Source: VAZQ01 sp963763365
GTDB lineage: Bacteria > Pseudomonadota > Alphaproteobacteria > Rhizobiales > Xanthobacteraceae
Assembly (NCBI GenBank): GCA_963763365.1
Contig: CAVXOE010000008.1
Span: forward strand, 186,001 to 250,000
Direction of reading: 5' to 3'
Length of the DNA stretch: 64,000 nucleotides
The notes under the pieces were generated by a model, which saw nothing but the letters and a program-made list of their open reading frames with translations, searched no databases and was not told where the DNA came from. Of this stretch, positions 1-8,017 are shown one piece after another (the first letter of the stretch is position 1; every line of letters starts with the position of its first letter). The position numbers were made by a program, and so were the translations under genes.

Positions 1-2
1 AT

Positions 3-1055
3 CTCGACCTGCCGGGCCGTCAGGGCACGCCACCGCGCGGGCAGGCCGAGTTCGTGCAGACGCCCGCGGACTACATCAAAGAGGCCAACATCGCCCGCCT
101 TGCCGAGCAGGCCAAGAAGCTTGCCGCCGAGCATCGCGCGACGCTTGCGGCGATCGATCAGAAGTTTGGCGTGCCGGGCAACGTGCTGCTGGCGATCTGG
201 GGCCGCGAGACCGCCTTCGGCAGCTACAAGCTGCCGAAGAACGCCATCACGGTGCTGGCGACGCAGGGCTACTACGGGCGGCGCAAGGACATGTTCAGGC
301 AGGAGCTGCTCTACGCCTTCAAGATGCTCGAGGAGGGCCACGTCCAGCTCAGCGAGATGCGCGCGTCCTGGGGCGGAGCCATGGGGCTGACGCAGTTCCT
401 GCCGTCGGAGTTCTACAAGCATGCCATCGACTTCGATGGCGACGGCAAGAAGGACATCTGGCATTCGGTGCCGGATGCGCTGGCGTCCGCCGCGCAGCAA
501 CTCGTGAACAAGGGCTGGCAGCGCGGCGTGCACTGGGCTTACGAGGTTCGCGCACCGCAAAGCGTCGACTGCACGCGGGGCGTTCCCGAAATCACCCAGC
601 CGCTCGGCGAATGGCTCAAGCAGGGATATGTGCCGGCCTATGGCCGCAAGCCGTCAGCGGCGGAACTCAACGAGCCGGCGTCGCTGCTGCAGCCGGAGGG
701 TATCTACGGCCCGTCCTTCCTGACGCTGAAGAACTACTACGTCATCAAGGAATACAACTTCTCCGATCTCTATGTGCTCTACGTCGGCCACTTGAGCGAG
801 CGCATCGTCGATCCGCGCCCGTTCGAGACGCCGTGGAGCAAGGGCACGCAACTGCGCACCGCCGATGTCGAATCGATGCAGCGCACGTTGACCAAGCTTG
901 GCCTCTACAAGGACAAGGTCGACGGCAAGGCCGGCATGCAGACGCGCTCGGCGCTCGGCGCCTACCAGAAGGCCAACAACATCAGGGTGGATTGCTGGCC
1001 GACCGCCGCGGTGCTGGGCCACATGCAGAGCAAGAGCGCGGCCGGACGAAACTGA
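3..1055 (+). CDS. Lytic murein transglycosylase, MltB/SLT family, with C-terminal peptidoglycan-binding domain (5' end outside window)
   Basis: The product cleaves the MurNAc-GlcNAc bond of peptidoglycan in the periplasm, leaving 1,6-anhydro ends. The frame is open to the window edge, and the residues before the GTG at 54 already read as the family's EFVQTP stretch, so the true start is upstream. The catalytic Glu lies in GRETAFGSY (codon near 207), followed by the GLTQFLPSEFY substrate-groove motif near 385 and a DFDGDGKKDIW loop. Nucleotides about 860-1030 encode a PG_binding_1 domain (VESMQRTLTKLGLY). The order catalytic domain then binding domain is usual for alphaproteobacterial MltB-like enzymes. 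The assignment is strong; the exact subfamily is not certain. Confidence 0.93.
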   Translation, partial: LDLPGRQGTPPRGQAEFVQTPADYIKEANIARLAEQAKKLAAEHRATLAAIDQKFGVPGNVLLAIWGRETAFGSYKLPKNAITVLATQGYYGRRKDMFRQELLYAFKMLEEGHVQLSEMRASWGGAMGLTQFLPSEFYKHAIDFDGDGKKDIWHSVPDALASAAQQLVNKGWQRGVHWAYEVRAPQSVDCTRGVPEITQPLGEWLKQGYVPAYGRKPSAAELNEPASLLQPEGIYGPSFLTLKNYYVIKEYNFSDLYVLYVGHLSERIVDPRPFETPWSKGTQLRTADVESMQRTLTKLGLYKDKVDGKAGMQTRSALGAYQKANNIRVDCWPTAAVLGHMQSKSAAGRN

Positions 1056-1078
1056 GCGCGCGCGCCGGCAAACAAAAA

Positions 1079-1102
1079 CCCGGCGGGCTTTAGCCCGCCG
1101 GG
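1079..1102. terminator. Intrinsic terminator between convergent genes
   Basis: A perfect 10-bp stem CCCGGCGGGC / GCCCGCCGGG with a TTTA loop. On the minus strand it is followed by a T-rich stretch (complement of AAACAAAAA), so it best serves the minus-strand gene ending at 1155; it may also stop the transglycosylase transcript. Confidence 0.8.
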
Positions 1103-1154
1103 TCGTTCGCCCCAACTTCACACCAGGGCCAAATCTCGAAAGGCTAGCCGCCGC

Positions 1155-1487
1155 TTACTGGCAGACCGCCACCGGCCGGCCGCGCCAGCCGACCACATTG
1201 CCGAACCGGTCGTAGACCGGCATGCGCGTCCAATAGCAGTTCGGGCCCGGCAGCGCCGCCGCATATGACGGATAGACGACATAGCCCGGCCCCGGTGCCA
1301 CGACGTAGGCCGGCCGCGAATTCGCGATCGCACTGCCGACGATCAACCCGCCGACCACGCCCGCGGCAATTCCCGCCGCGACGGCGCCGCCGCCCCGGCG
1401 ATACTGGGCGGACGCGTCGGTGGCGGAACCCGCCACCACCACGGCGACGGTGGCCGCGGCGAGCAACGTAGCGAACGTCTTTTTCAT
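1155..1487 (-). CDS. Small secreted glycine-rich protein
   Basis: A 110-residue protein with a clear Sec signal peptide (MKKTFATLLAAATVAVVVAG..., cleavage after about ASA at residue 27). The mature part has a glycine-rich zipper-like stretch (GGGAVAAGIAAGVVGGLIVG, residues about 32-51) that could insert in or lie on a membrane, then a Tyr/Pro-rich linker and a Cys-bracketed tail (PNCYWTRMPVYD ... VCQ). The ATG at 1487 is preceded by GGAG. Function is unknown. It resembles in architecture the next gene (1717-2022) and the two may be diverged paralogs. Envelope-associated, by inference. Confidence 0.75.
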   Translation of the reverse strand: MKKTFATLLAAATVAVVVAGSATDASAQYRRGGGAVAAGIAAGVVGGLIVGSAIANSRPAYVVAPGPGYVVYPSYAAALPGPNCYWTRMPVYDRFGNVVGWRGRPVAVCQ

Positions 1488-1652
1488 CAGGCGATTCTCC
1501 TTGTGCCGCCGGCGAGCACCGACGCGCGAGGGTTAGCGATGTTTCGATAGCCCCGAATGGTCACGGCCCCCGTATGAGCCGCAAACATTAATTCGCGTTA
1601 ATTTGTCGGAAGTTTGGAAATATTGGCGCCGGTCCGCGCCTGTTGATGACAC

Positions 1653-1686
1653 AAAAAAGCCGGCATCTCTGGGGGGAGATGCCGGC
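1653..1686 (-). terminator. Intrinsic terminator for the 1717-2022 gene
   Basis: Perfect 11-bp arms GCCGGCATCTC (1659-1669) and GAGATGCCGGC (1676-1686) with a 6-nt loop. Read on the minus strand the hairpin is followed by six T residues (complement of 1653-1658). Confidence 0.88.
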
Positions 1687-1716
1687 CTGGGGAGCGCCTG
1701 CTGTGGGGGGATCAGA

Positions 1717-2022
1717 TCAGCATGCGCGGAAACGATAGCTGCCGGGCGAGTTCCAGCACGGCTGCAGCGGCGCCGGCGGCAGATACTGCGGCGGCAACGC
1801 GTAATACTCGTAGTACGTCGCGCCCGGTTGCGCGTACTCATAGACCACCGGACCGGGATAATACGGCCGCGGAACCTGGGCGCTGACGACCGTTCCGGCA
1901 ACAACGCCGGTGACGATCGCCGGACCCAGCGAGCCGGGACGGTCATCGGCGGTGGCCGGCCCCGCCAATGCCACAACGGCGATTGCTGCCGCTGCGGCAA
2001 ATGCGGTCAGGGTTCTCCGCAT
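1717..2022 (-). CDS. Small secreted Tyr/Pro-rich protein
   Basis: A 101-residue protein starting at the ATG at 2022, preceded by AGGTGA; a longer frame reaches 2145 but lacks a ribosome site and the signal peptide starts exactly at 2022. The signal peptide (MRRTLTAFAAAAAIAVVALAG..., cleavage near ATA-DD) is followed by a small-residue stretch (GPAIVTGVVAGTVVSA) and a Tyr/Pro-rich segment, ending with two Cys residues (QPCWN ... FRAC) that may form a disulfide. No domain is recognised. Architecture echoes the neighbouring 1155-1487 protein. It has its own terminator. Confidence 0.72.
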   Translation of the reverse strand: MRRTLTAFAAAAAIAVVALAGPATADDRPGSLGPAIVTGVVAGTVVSAQVPRPYYPGPVVYEYAQPGATYYEYYALPPQYLPPAPLQPCWNSPGSYRFRAC

Positions 2023-2120
2023 GGTCACCTCACGTGCGGCGTAACGGTTAACGTTACGCAATGGTGACTGTCGCACGCCTATGGTGAATACGGAGTGAAC
2101 GCTGACCAATTTTTGTCTCC

Positions 2121-2284
2121 AGTGGTCCGATTCCAACATTCGCATCCCGCTTCGGGAGGCACCATTGCGAATGTTGGAATTAAAGGACCACTAGCTAGCA
2201 AATCGATGTTGCTAGCGGAGTTTGGATTTGACATTCGCTTTGTGCGCACGCGGCTTGGTGGGTAGCGAATGTCAAATCCACTCC
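2121..2284. repeat. Cluster of three large palindromes
   Basis: Three hairpins in tandem. The first pairs 2121-2144 with 2166-2192 (arms about 24 nt with a short bulge, both containing CAACATTCGCA or its complement). The second is GCTAGCA / TGCTAGC at 2194-2216. The third pairs 2217-2239 with 2264-2284 (arms about 21 nt, containing TTTGACATTCGCT). The two big hairpins share ACATTCGC next to their loops. They do not end in T runs, so they are not ordinary terminators; REP-like or recombination scars are the likely explanation. Confidence 0.75.
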
Positions 2285-2319
2285 ACTGGCCCGGCGGCAC
2301 GATCGTAGTGATCGGCGAA

Positions 2320-2566
2320 GCCAGGCGCGTCCTTCGGCCTCGTCGCGAGGATCGGCGCTGACGCCGAAACAGCAGGCGGCGACATCGTCGAAACGATGCC
2401 GGTTGGCCATAACCGCGTCGACTGCGGCGCGTCCGGCGGCATCGCCGGCCGTCATGAAGAAGCACATGACGATGTAGCGCCCCGCCGCCGTGTCGAAGGC
2501 ATAGCGCGGATTGCTGGTCGAACGCTGGTGGAACCAGGGCGCCGGATCGCCGGGCAGCAGAGTAGC
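2320..2566 (-). pseudogene. Remnant of a peroxiredoxin-like / redoxin-domain protein
   Basis: Translation of the minus strand gives LLPGDPAPWF, later FDTAAGRYIVMCFFMTAGDA, and then ANRHRFDDVAACCFGVSADP. This looks like the N-terminal half of the redoxin domain often joined to a 2OG-Fe(II) oxygenase domain. An in-frame TAA lies just before LLPGD, no start codon is present, and the similarity stops at the palindrome cluster (2121-2284). The gene is therefore truncated at both ends. Identification rests on motif recall and is moderate. Confidence 0.55.
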
Positions 2567-2719
2567 AAATTATGGAGCGGGACGCGGAGTTTGCGCGGGA
2601 GCGTTCATCGCATCGGCCGCAAAAATCTCACGACACCCGACCCCGATCGATTATATTGCGCGGGACCGGTTACACAAGGAAGCGCCGCGGCGACGGTGCG
2701 GCCGCCAGCAGGAGACCTC

Positions 2720-3016
2720 ATGGCAGATCAGTCGAATAAGGCCGCGGCGCAGGCCCAATCTGCCAAGAACGCTGCAAAGGCGCAGCGAACCGAGGACGGC
2801 AAGCAGGCCATGCTCGACTACGAATCGGAGATGGCCGCCACGCGCGCCAAGACCGAGCGGCTGCGGGCGCTCCGGTTGGCGCGAGAAGCGACGACCCCGC
2901 CGCCCCCCGCCAAGGCGCCAGCGCGCAAAAAGGCGGCAGCCAAAACCGTGAAGAAATCGGGCGCGACGCTGTCCCAGTGGCTCGACCAGCAGGAAAAGAG
3001 CGGGCACAAGAGTTGA
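2720..3016 (+). CDS. Small basic hypothetical protein
   Basis: A 98-residue protein. The ATG at 2720 is preceded by AGGAGACC; the frame is open far upstream but only this start has a ribosome site. It is Ala/Lys/Arg-rich, with a predicted helical segment (residues about 5-60, charged, EDGKQAMLDYESEMAATRAKTERLRALRL), then a Pro/Lys linker (PPPPAKAPARKKAAAK) and a conserved-looking tail TLSQWLDQQEKSGHKS. No signal peptide or membrane span is visible. The function is not recognised; a nucleic-acid-binding or chaperone role would be speculation. Confidence 0.7.
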   Translation: MADQSNKAAAQAQSAKNAAKAQRTEDGKQAMLDYESEMAATRAKTERLRALRLAREATTPPPPAKAPARKKAAAKTVKKSGATLSQWLDQQEKSGHKS

Positions 3017-3047
3017 CGGGGAACCGCCGCAGACGAACCTTCGCCGA

Positions 3048-3587
3048 TCAGCTTGCCGGCGCCTGCGCCGGAATCGGAACCTCGTGCACCTTCATGGCGA
3101 GCGCCACCGAGGTGTAATAGCCGAGCAGCGTGAGCACCTCCGCGATGCCCGGCCGGCCCAGCGCCGCTTCGATCTCGGCGAACTCAGCATCTGAGAGCTT
3201 GGCGCCGCCGACCAGCGAACGGGCGAAGCGATAGACCGCGCGCTCATGCGCATCGGCGAGCTTGGGATCGCCACCGGCGAGGATCGCGTCGATCGTCTCC
3301 TGCGTCAGGCCGGCGGCCTTGCCTTCGCGAATATGAGCGTGCCGCACGTAGTCGGCATTCCAGTGCTGTGCGATCACCAGGATGCCGATTTCGACCTCGC
3401 GCTTCGACAATGACGAGCGCTTGTTGAGGAAGGTGCCGATATGCTCCATGCCGCTCGCGACGGTCGGACTGTGAATCCAGATCTTGTAGGGGCCGAGAAT
3501 GCGTCCGCGGCCCGCGACAAGCTGATTGAACACCGTCGTCTGTTCGGGGCTGAGTTTCTCCGGCGGGACTTCGAGGATGCGGTTCAT
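3048..3587 (-). CDS. Carboxymuconolactone decarboxylase family protein
   Basis: A 179-residue all-helical protein of the CMD/AhpD fold. The core segment REVEIGILVIAQHWNADYVRHAHIREGKAAGLT (residues about 63-95) matches the family, but the CxxC pair of AhpD peroxidase members is absent; Trp/His residues lie there instead, as in decarboxylase-like members. It is the third gene of a minus-strand run with the LLM monooxygenase (4033-5379) and DOPA-dioxygenase-like gene (3697-4036), 109 bp downstream, which suggests a role in breakdown of an aromatic or heterocyclic compound. The substrate cannot be deduced. Confidence 0.88.
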   Translation of the reverse strand: MNRILEVPPEKLSPEQTTVFNQLVAGRGRILGPYKIWIHSPTVASGMEHIGTFLNKRSSLSKREVEIGILVIAQHWNADYVRHAHIREGKAAGLTQETIDAILAGGDPKLADAHERAVYRFARSLVGGAKLSDAEFAEIEAALGRPGIAEVLTLLGYYTSVALAMKVHEVPIPAQAPAS

Positions 3588-3696
3588 GGGAGGTCCTTGG
3601 CGTTGTCTTGTTCTTGCGCGTCGAGGCCGCCCAGCCTATCGCATCAGGAAGGAACGTCGGCAAGTTTCGGTCGCCGAGCTTGCCAATAGCCGCGAA

Positions 3697-4036
3697 CTAT
3701 CCCAGCGCGGAAAGCTTGAGCGGCTCCGACGGCCCGAGCCAGATGACGTGCTCGGTGTGGTCCTGGAGCGCATTCCCAGTCTGCGGATGCGCGAAGATCG
3801 TGAGGGCCTTGCGGTTGAGGATCAGCCAGGGGATCACCTCGGCGAACTGCTCGGTCTTCGACCGTGAGCTGGCAGCTGCCGCGCGGATGCGGCCCGACCG
3901 GGTTGTCATGCATGCGCCCGATCTTGACGCCGAATGTGCCGCCGGCCGTCTGGCAGAGCGCGTCCGCCTGCGGGCGCGTCGCGGCGTCGTAGTAGACGTG
4001 GGCGTGGTACTCTTTGATCGCGCTCATCTGTGTCAT
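3697..4036 (-). pseudogene. DOPA 4,5-dioxygenase family protein, frameshifted
   Basis: The first frame reads MTQMSAIKEYHAHVYYDAAT ... GPHPRGSCQLTV (59 residues) and the continuation KTEQFAEVIPWLILNRKALT ... HTEHVIWLG lies one frame over. Removing one base at 3859 joins them into a normal-length (about 112 residues) extradiol-type dioxygenase with the expected HAHVYYD, GPHPRGSCQ and FAHPQTGN metal/fold motifs. The ATG at 4036 overlaps the stop of the upstream LLM gene (ATGA), implying translational coupling. Either a recent pseudogene or a base-call error; both ends are otherwise intact. Confidence 0.8.
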
Positions 4037-5379
4037 TCCGCAGCGGTGCGTGCGGGCTCGAAGAAGCGGTTCGCCGGCCGCGGCAGCCCGAGATTCTCGC
4101 GCAGCGTCGTGCCCTCGTAGTCCTTGCGGAAAATCCCGCGCCGCTGCAATTCCGGCACGACCTTGTTGCAGAAATCCTCCAGCCCCTCGGGCAGGTAGGG
4201 GAACTGGATGGTGAAGCCGTCGGAGGCTTCGGTCATCAGCCATTCCTCCATCTCGTCCGCGATGGTCTTGGGCGTGCCGATCATGGCGAGGCCGGAATGG
4301 CCGCCGAGGCGCTGCGCGAGCTGGCGCACCGTGAGGTTTTCGCGCTTGGCGAGCGCGATGGCGCGCTCGCGGCCGCTCTTCGACGCGTTGCTCTCAGGGA
4401 TTTCGGGCAGCGGTCCGTCCGGATCGAATTTCGAGGCGTCGTGACCGAGCGCGATCGAGAGCGAGCCGATCGCGTTGGCGTAATGCACGAGGCTGTCGAG
4501 CTTGGCGCGCTTGGCGCGGGCCTCCTCGACGGTGTCGCCGACCACGACGAAGCAGCCAGGCAGGATCTTCATGTGGTCGGGGTCGCGCCCCACTTTCCGC
4601 ATTCGTCCCTTCACGTCGGCGTAGAACTGTTGACCGACGGCGAGACTCGGCTGGGCGGTGAAGACGGCTTCGGCGGTTTCGGCCGCGAGCTGCTTCCCGG
4701 GTTCGGAGGCGCCCGCCTGCACGATCACCGGCCAGCCCTGCACCGGGCGCGCGATGTTGAGCGGCCCGCGCACCGACAGGTATTTGCCCTTGTGGTTGAG
4801 CACATGCATCTTGTCAGAGTCGAGATAGATGCCGCTTGCCGGATCGTGGATGAAGGCGTCGTCCGCCCAGCTATCCCAAAGCCCCGTCACCACGTCGTAG
4901 AATTCGCGCGCGCGGGCATAGCGCTCGCCGTGTTCCATATGCTCGTCCAGGCCGAAATTCAGCGCGGCATCCGGATTGGAGGTGGTGACGATGTTCCAGC
5001 CGGCGCGGCCGTTGCTCAGATGATCGAGCGAGGCGAAGCGGCGGGCGATGTGGTAGGGCGCGTCGAAGGTGGTCGAGCCGGTAGCGACGAGGCCGATGCG
5101 ATCGGTGGCCTGCGACAACGCCGAAAGCAGCGTGAACGGCTCGAACGAGGTCACCGTGTGGCTGCGCTTGAGCGCCTCGACCGGCATGTTGAGCACGGCC
5201 ATGTGGTCGGCCATGAAGAAGGCGTCGAACTTGGCGCGCTCCAGCGTCTGCGCGAAGCGCTTCAGATGCGGGAAGTTGAAATTGGAGTCCGGGAAGGCGC
5301 CGGGATAGCGCCAGGCGCCGGTGTGGAGACTGGTGGGCCGCATGAACGCTGCGAGCCGCAATTGACGTTGTGCGGGCAT
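4033..5379 (-). CDS. LLM-class flavin-dependent monooxygenase (NtaA/SnaA/DszA family)
   Basis: A 448-residue FMNH2-dependent oxygenase of the bacterial luciferase fold, which needs a separate flavin reductase. Family features include the N-terminal substrate loop (HTGAWRYPGAFPDSNFNF), MADHMAVLNMP near residue 60, the NGRAGWNIVTTSNPDAALNFG segment near 120 and the PVIVQAGASEPGKQLAAE phosphate-binding region near 220. The start at 5379 is chosen because GAGGA precedes it; a longer frame upstream has no such site. Homologs attack nitrilotriacetate, EDTA, pristinamycin or dibenzothiophene sulfone; the substrate here is unknown. The DOPA-dioxygenase-like and CMD genes follow it. Confidence 0.93.
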   Translation of the reverse strand: MPAQRQLRLAAFMRPTSLHTGAWRYPGAFPDSNFNFPHLKRFAQTLERAKFDAFFMADHMAVLNMPVEALKRSHTVTSFEPFTLLSALSQATDRIGLVATGSTTFDAPYHIARRFASLDHLSNGRAGWNIVTTSNPDAALNFGLDEHMEHGERYARAREFYDVVTGLWDSWADDAFIHDPASGIYLDSDKMHVLNHKGKYLSVRGPLNIARPVQGWPVIVQAGASEPGKQLAAETAEAVFTAQPSLAVGQQFYADVKGRMRKVGRDPDHMKILPGCFVVVGDTVEEARAKRAKLDSLVHYANAIGSLSIALGHDASKFDPDGPLPEIPESNASKSGRERAIALAKRENLTVRQLAQRLGGHSGLAMIGTPKTIADEMEEWLMTEASDGFTIQFPYLPEGLEDFCNKVVPELQRRGIFRKDYEGTTLRENLGLPRPANRFFEPARTAAE

Positions 5380-5665
5380 GGACTTCGTCCTCGGCGCTTT
5401 GGCAGGGGCAACTCGAAACCGGAATATAGGCACGCCCCGAGATGAGGGGAACCGGCTCTTGCAATATGAGAAATAGCCTCTCCAAGTCCGTATCGATGCA
5501 CGAATTTTCACCACGGATCGCTGCGCTTGGAGCATGGCGCGCTACGGGACCCTTTGGTTTCAGGCGCTTAGCGCCGCTCCGTCCGCCTCGCGACCGTCGT
5601 TCCCTGCCGACACCCGCCCCGTTATCGCCGCGATTGGGCGCCATGCCATCCACTTGGGGTGGGGC

Positions 5666-6682
5666 ATGTCCAGTATAATTGGCAGTAATCCTTCCCGGGG
5701 AGCTTCGCGTCGGGCTGTGTTGCAGGGGCTTGCGTCGGCGACGTCGTCGCTGGCATTGGCGGGTTGCGCCGCGCTGTCCGCGCCTGGCCTGAAGCTCGAC
5801 GGTTCCGATTTTTCGGCGAGTTCGTCGCTCCTCGTGGCGACCACGCGCAAGGCCGTGGATAACGCGAAGGACAAGCCGTGGTTCGGTGCCGAGCGCGCCA
5901 AGCTCACCGTCGCTCGCGCGAAGCTCGTTGCGCCGGAGGAGGGCCGCTTCTCGCTGTCGTCGATCGGCATGGACGACTGGCGGGTCGAGAAGGTCGAACT
6001 GCTGCCGAAGCCGAGCGCCCTGTTCGGCGAGGGCGCGCGCGATGTCCTGATCTATGTGCACGGTTTCAACCAGACGTTCGAGACCGCCGCGGTCGATGCC
6101 GCGCGTCTTTCGAGCGGCGTCAATTTCCGCGGCGACACTGTGGTCTTCTCCTGGCCCTCCAAGGCTAAGCTGCTCGACTATGGCTACGACCGCGAGAGCG
6201 CCATGTGGTCGCGCGATGCGCTCGACCAGGTGCTGACCGGCTTCATCCGTTCGCGCAGCACCGGCCGCGTTCACGTCGTCGCGCACAGCGTCGGCACGAC
6301 GCTGACGATGGAGGCCTTGCGCCAGATCTATTTGCGGCTCGGACTGCAGGCGATCGAACGGGTCGGCGCGGTCGTGTTCGCGGCGCCCGATATCGACAAG
6401 GACGTATTCGCGTCCTCGGTCGAGCGCGTCGGTGCGTTGGCCTCCAAGATCACCGTCATCACCGCGACTAACGACCGCGCGCTCGCGGTCTCCGGCTGGA
6501 TCGCGGGTGAGACCCGCGTCGGCGCGGCCGAGGCCGAGTCGCTCAAGAAGTTCGGCGTGCGTGTGATCGACGCCTCGCACGAAGGCTGGGGCATCATCAA
6601 CCACGACCTCTTCCTGTCGAACGCGCAGATCCGTCAGGTCATCCGCAACGCCATCGAGGGTCGCGCGCCGGACGGGACCTGA
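5666..6682 (+). CDS. Alpha/beta hydrolase lipoprotein, DUF900 family
   Basis: A 338-residue protein starting at ATG 5666. The N-terminus has an SRRAVLQ twin-arginine-like stretch, a hydrophobic segment and a lipobox LALAGC, so it is probably an exported lipoprotein. The hydrolase core shows DVLIYVHGFNQTF (oxyanion region), the nucleophile elbow VVAHSVGT with Ser, the acid in VFAAPDIDKDVF and a C-terminal His in GIINHDLFL. This is the DUF900 lipase/esterase-like group. Substrate unknown. It stands alone, followed by an extragenic repeat. Confidence 0.88.
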   Translation: MSSIIGSNPSRGASRRAVLQGLASATSSLALAGCAALSAPGLKLDGSDFSASSSLLVATTRKAVDNAKDKPWFGAERAKLTVARAKLVAPEEGRFSLSSIGMDDWRVEKVELLPKPSALFGEGARDVLIYVHGFNQTFETAAVDAARLSSGVNFRGDTVVFSWPSKAKLLDYGYDRESAMWSRDALDQVLTGFIRSRSTGRVHVVAHSVGTTLTMEALRQIYLRLGLQAIERVGAVVFAAPDIDKDVFASSVERVGALASKITVITATNDRALAVSGWIAGETRVGAAEAESLKKFGVRVIDASHEGWGIINHDLFLSNAQIRQVIRNAIEGRAPDGT

Positions 6683-6696
6683 GGCGTTGATTTCCG

Positions 6697-6812
6697 TCAT
6701 GCCCGGCCTTGTGCCGGGCATCCACGTTTTATCTTCTCACGATCAAGACGTGGATGGCCGGGACACCAGGGCGTTTACGCCCGTCTTCGACGGGCTATGC
6801 CCGGCCATGACG
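6697..6812. repeat. Extragenic palindromic repeat (GTCATGCCCGGCC family, copy 1)
   Basis: Begins GTCATGCCCGGCCTTGTGCC and ends with CTATGCCCGGCCATGACG, so the ends are inverted copies; the middle has CCACGTTTT and AAGACGTGG arms. A second copy lies at 49174-49333. Such elements are common in Bradyrhizobium relatives. Here it sits between convergent genes. Confidence 0.82.
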
Positions 6813-6820
6813 CGGAGAAA

Positions 6821-7825
6821 TCACTTCGCCGCAAACGGCCCGACCTCGGGCTTCGCCTGCGTGTTGGCAAAGTCGCCGAGTTCGGCGCGCGCGCCGCGCG
6901 CGATCTGCGCCATCTCGTTGCCGGCCTGAAAGCAGGTGAAGTCAGGCCGGTCCTTCCAGGTGAACGGGCCGCAAAGCTTCACGCCCGCCTTGATAGCGGC
7001 GTCATGCACGATGTTGATGGCGCGCTCGTAGTCCGGATCTCCCTGCCGGTAGCCGGAGAAATTTCCAAGGTCGCCGCTCGCCGCGAAGATCGCGGTGACG
7101 CCAGGGACCTTGGCGATGGCGTCGGCGTTCTTGAGGCCTTCGAGCGTCTCGATCATCAGGATCAGCACGAGGTTGTCGTTGATGGTCTGCCGGTAGCCGC
7201 CCGGCACGTTGCCCCACATGGCGGCGTCGAACGCCGCGCCGCCACCCTGGCTGCGCTTGCCGAGCGGCGGGAAAAACGCCCAGTCGCGCGCCTGGATCGC
7301 TTCCTCGACGGTGTCGACGGTCGGCACGACCAGCACCAGCGCACCGCCATCGAGCGCGTGCTGGATTTCCCGTTCGTCCGTATAGGCGATACGCACGCCC
7401 GGCACCGCCTTGGCATGGGGGCAGGTTTTCCAGGTCCTCACCACGCTTTCCCAGGACGCCGAGGCATGCTGCATTTCGGTCCAGATGAAGTCGTAGCCGG
7501 CGTTCGCCATCGCGCAGTACGTCGACGGATCGCTCATGCCCCAGACCGTGCCGCCGACGAGCTTGCCACCCTGCATCAGCTTGAGCTTTGCCGGGTTCCA
7601 GATTTTCGTTCCCGGCGGCGGGTTGAAAGCGGGCCCGTATTTCCAGGTCGAAGCATCATAAGGCCCCTGGTTCGCTGCGCCGGGGGGCGCAACTTGCCGC
7701 GCATTGCTGTCGCGGCCGGCCGGGGCGGCGAGCGGAAATTGGGTGGGCTGCTGCTGTGCGAACGATTGCCACGTGGCAAAGCCCAGTGCGGCGCAAGCAA
7801 GCGATAGTCCGAAAAGAAGACGCAT
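6821..7825 (-). CDS. Exported HpcH/HpaI-family aldolase
   Basis: A 334-residue protein with a signal peptide (MRLLFGLSLACAALGFATWQ..., cleavage near SFA-QQ). After a Pro-rich linker the HpcH/HpaI (4-hydroxy-2-oxoheptanedioate aldolase/citrate lyase beta) fold follows: an Arg-bearing PGVRIAYTD, the metal-ligand Glu in LILMIETLEGL and Asp in FAASGDLGNFSGY. These enzymes cleave 2-keto-3-deoxy acids retro-aldol fashion using a divalent metal. Family members are normally cytoplasmic, so export is notable. AGGGAGATAACC precedes the ATG. It is divergent from a Bug-type binding protein (8018), suggesting a shared control region of 192 bp. Confidence 0.86.
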   Translation of the reverse strand: MRLLFGLSLACAALGFATWQSFAQQQPTQFPLAAPAGRDSNARQVAPPGAANQGPYDASTWKYGPAFNPPPGTKIWNPAKLKLMQGGKLVGGTVWGMSDPSTYCAMANAGYDFIWTEMQHASASWESVVRTWKTCPHAKAVPGVRIAYTDEREIQHALDGGALVLVVPTVDTVEEAIQARDWAFFPPLGKRSQGGGAAFDAAMWGNVPGGYRQTINDNLVLILMIETLEGLKNADAIAKVPGVTAIFAASGDLGNFSGYRQGDPDYERAINIVHDAAIKAGVKLCGPFTWKDRPDFTCFQAGNEMAQIARGARAELGDFANTQAKPEVGPFAAK

Positions 7826-8017
7826 GGTGGTTATCTCCCTGCACGTTTCTGATTTTGTCGATGTCGTAGGAGCCGATGCTTCGCGGGAGCAATGATCAGG
7901 GCATGGCGCCGTGCCGGAGGCAAGCCGGGAGGATGAAGGGTGCGCCAATCGGCGTGATTGCGATCCGGTTCCATCGTAGTATGTCCGCAAACAACAAAAG
8001 ATCACGGAGGAAACGTC

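Noticed and set aside
4030..5445. Long plus-strand frame of 471 codons
   Set aside because: It is antisense to the well-conserved LLM monooxygenase; high GC creates long open shadow frames. The translation is Arg/Gly/Val-rich with no fold motifs.
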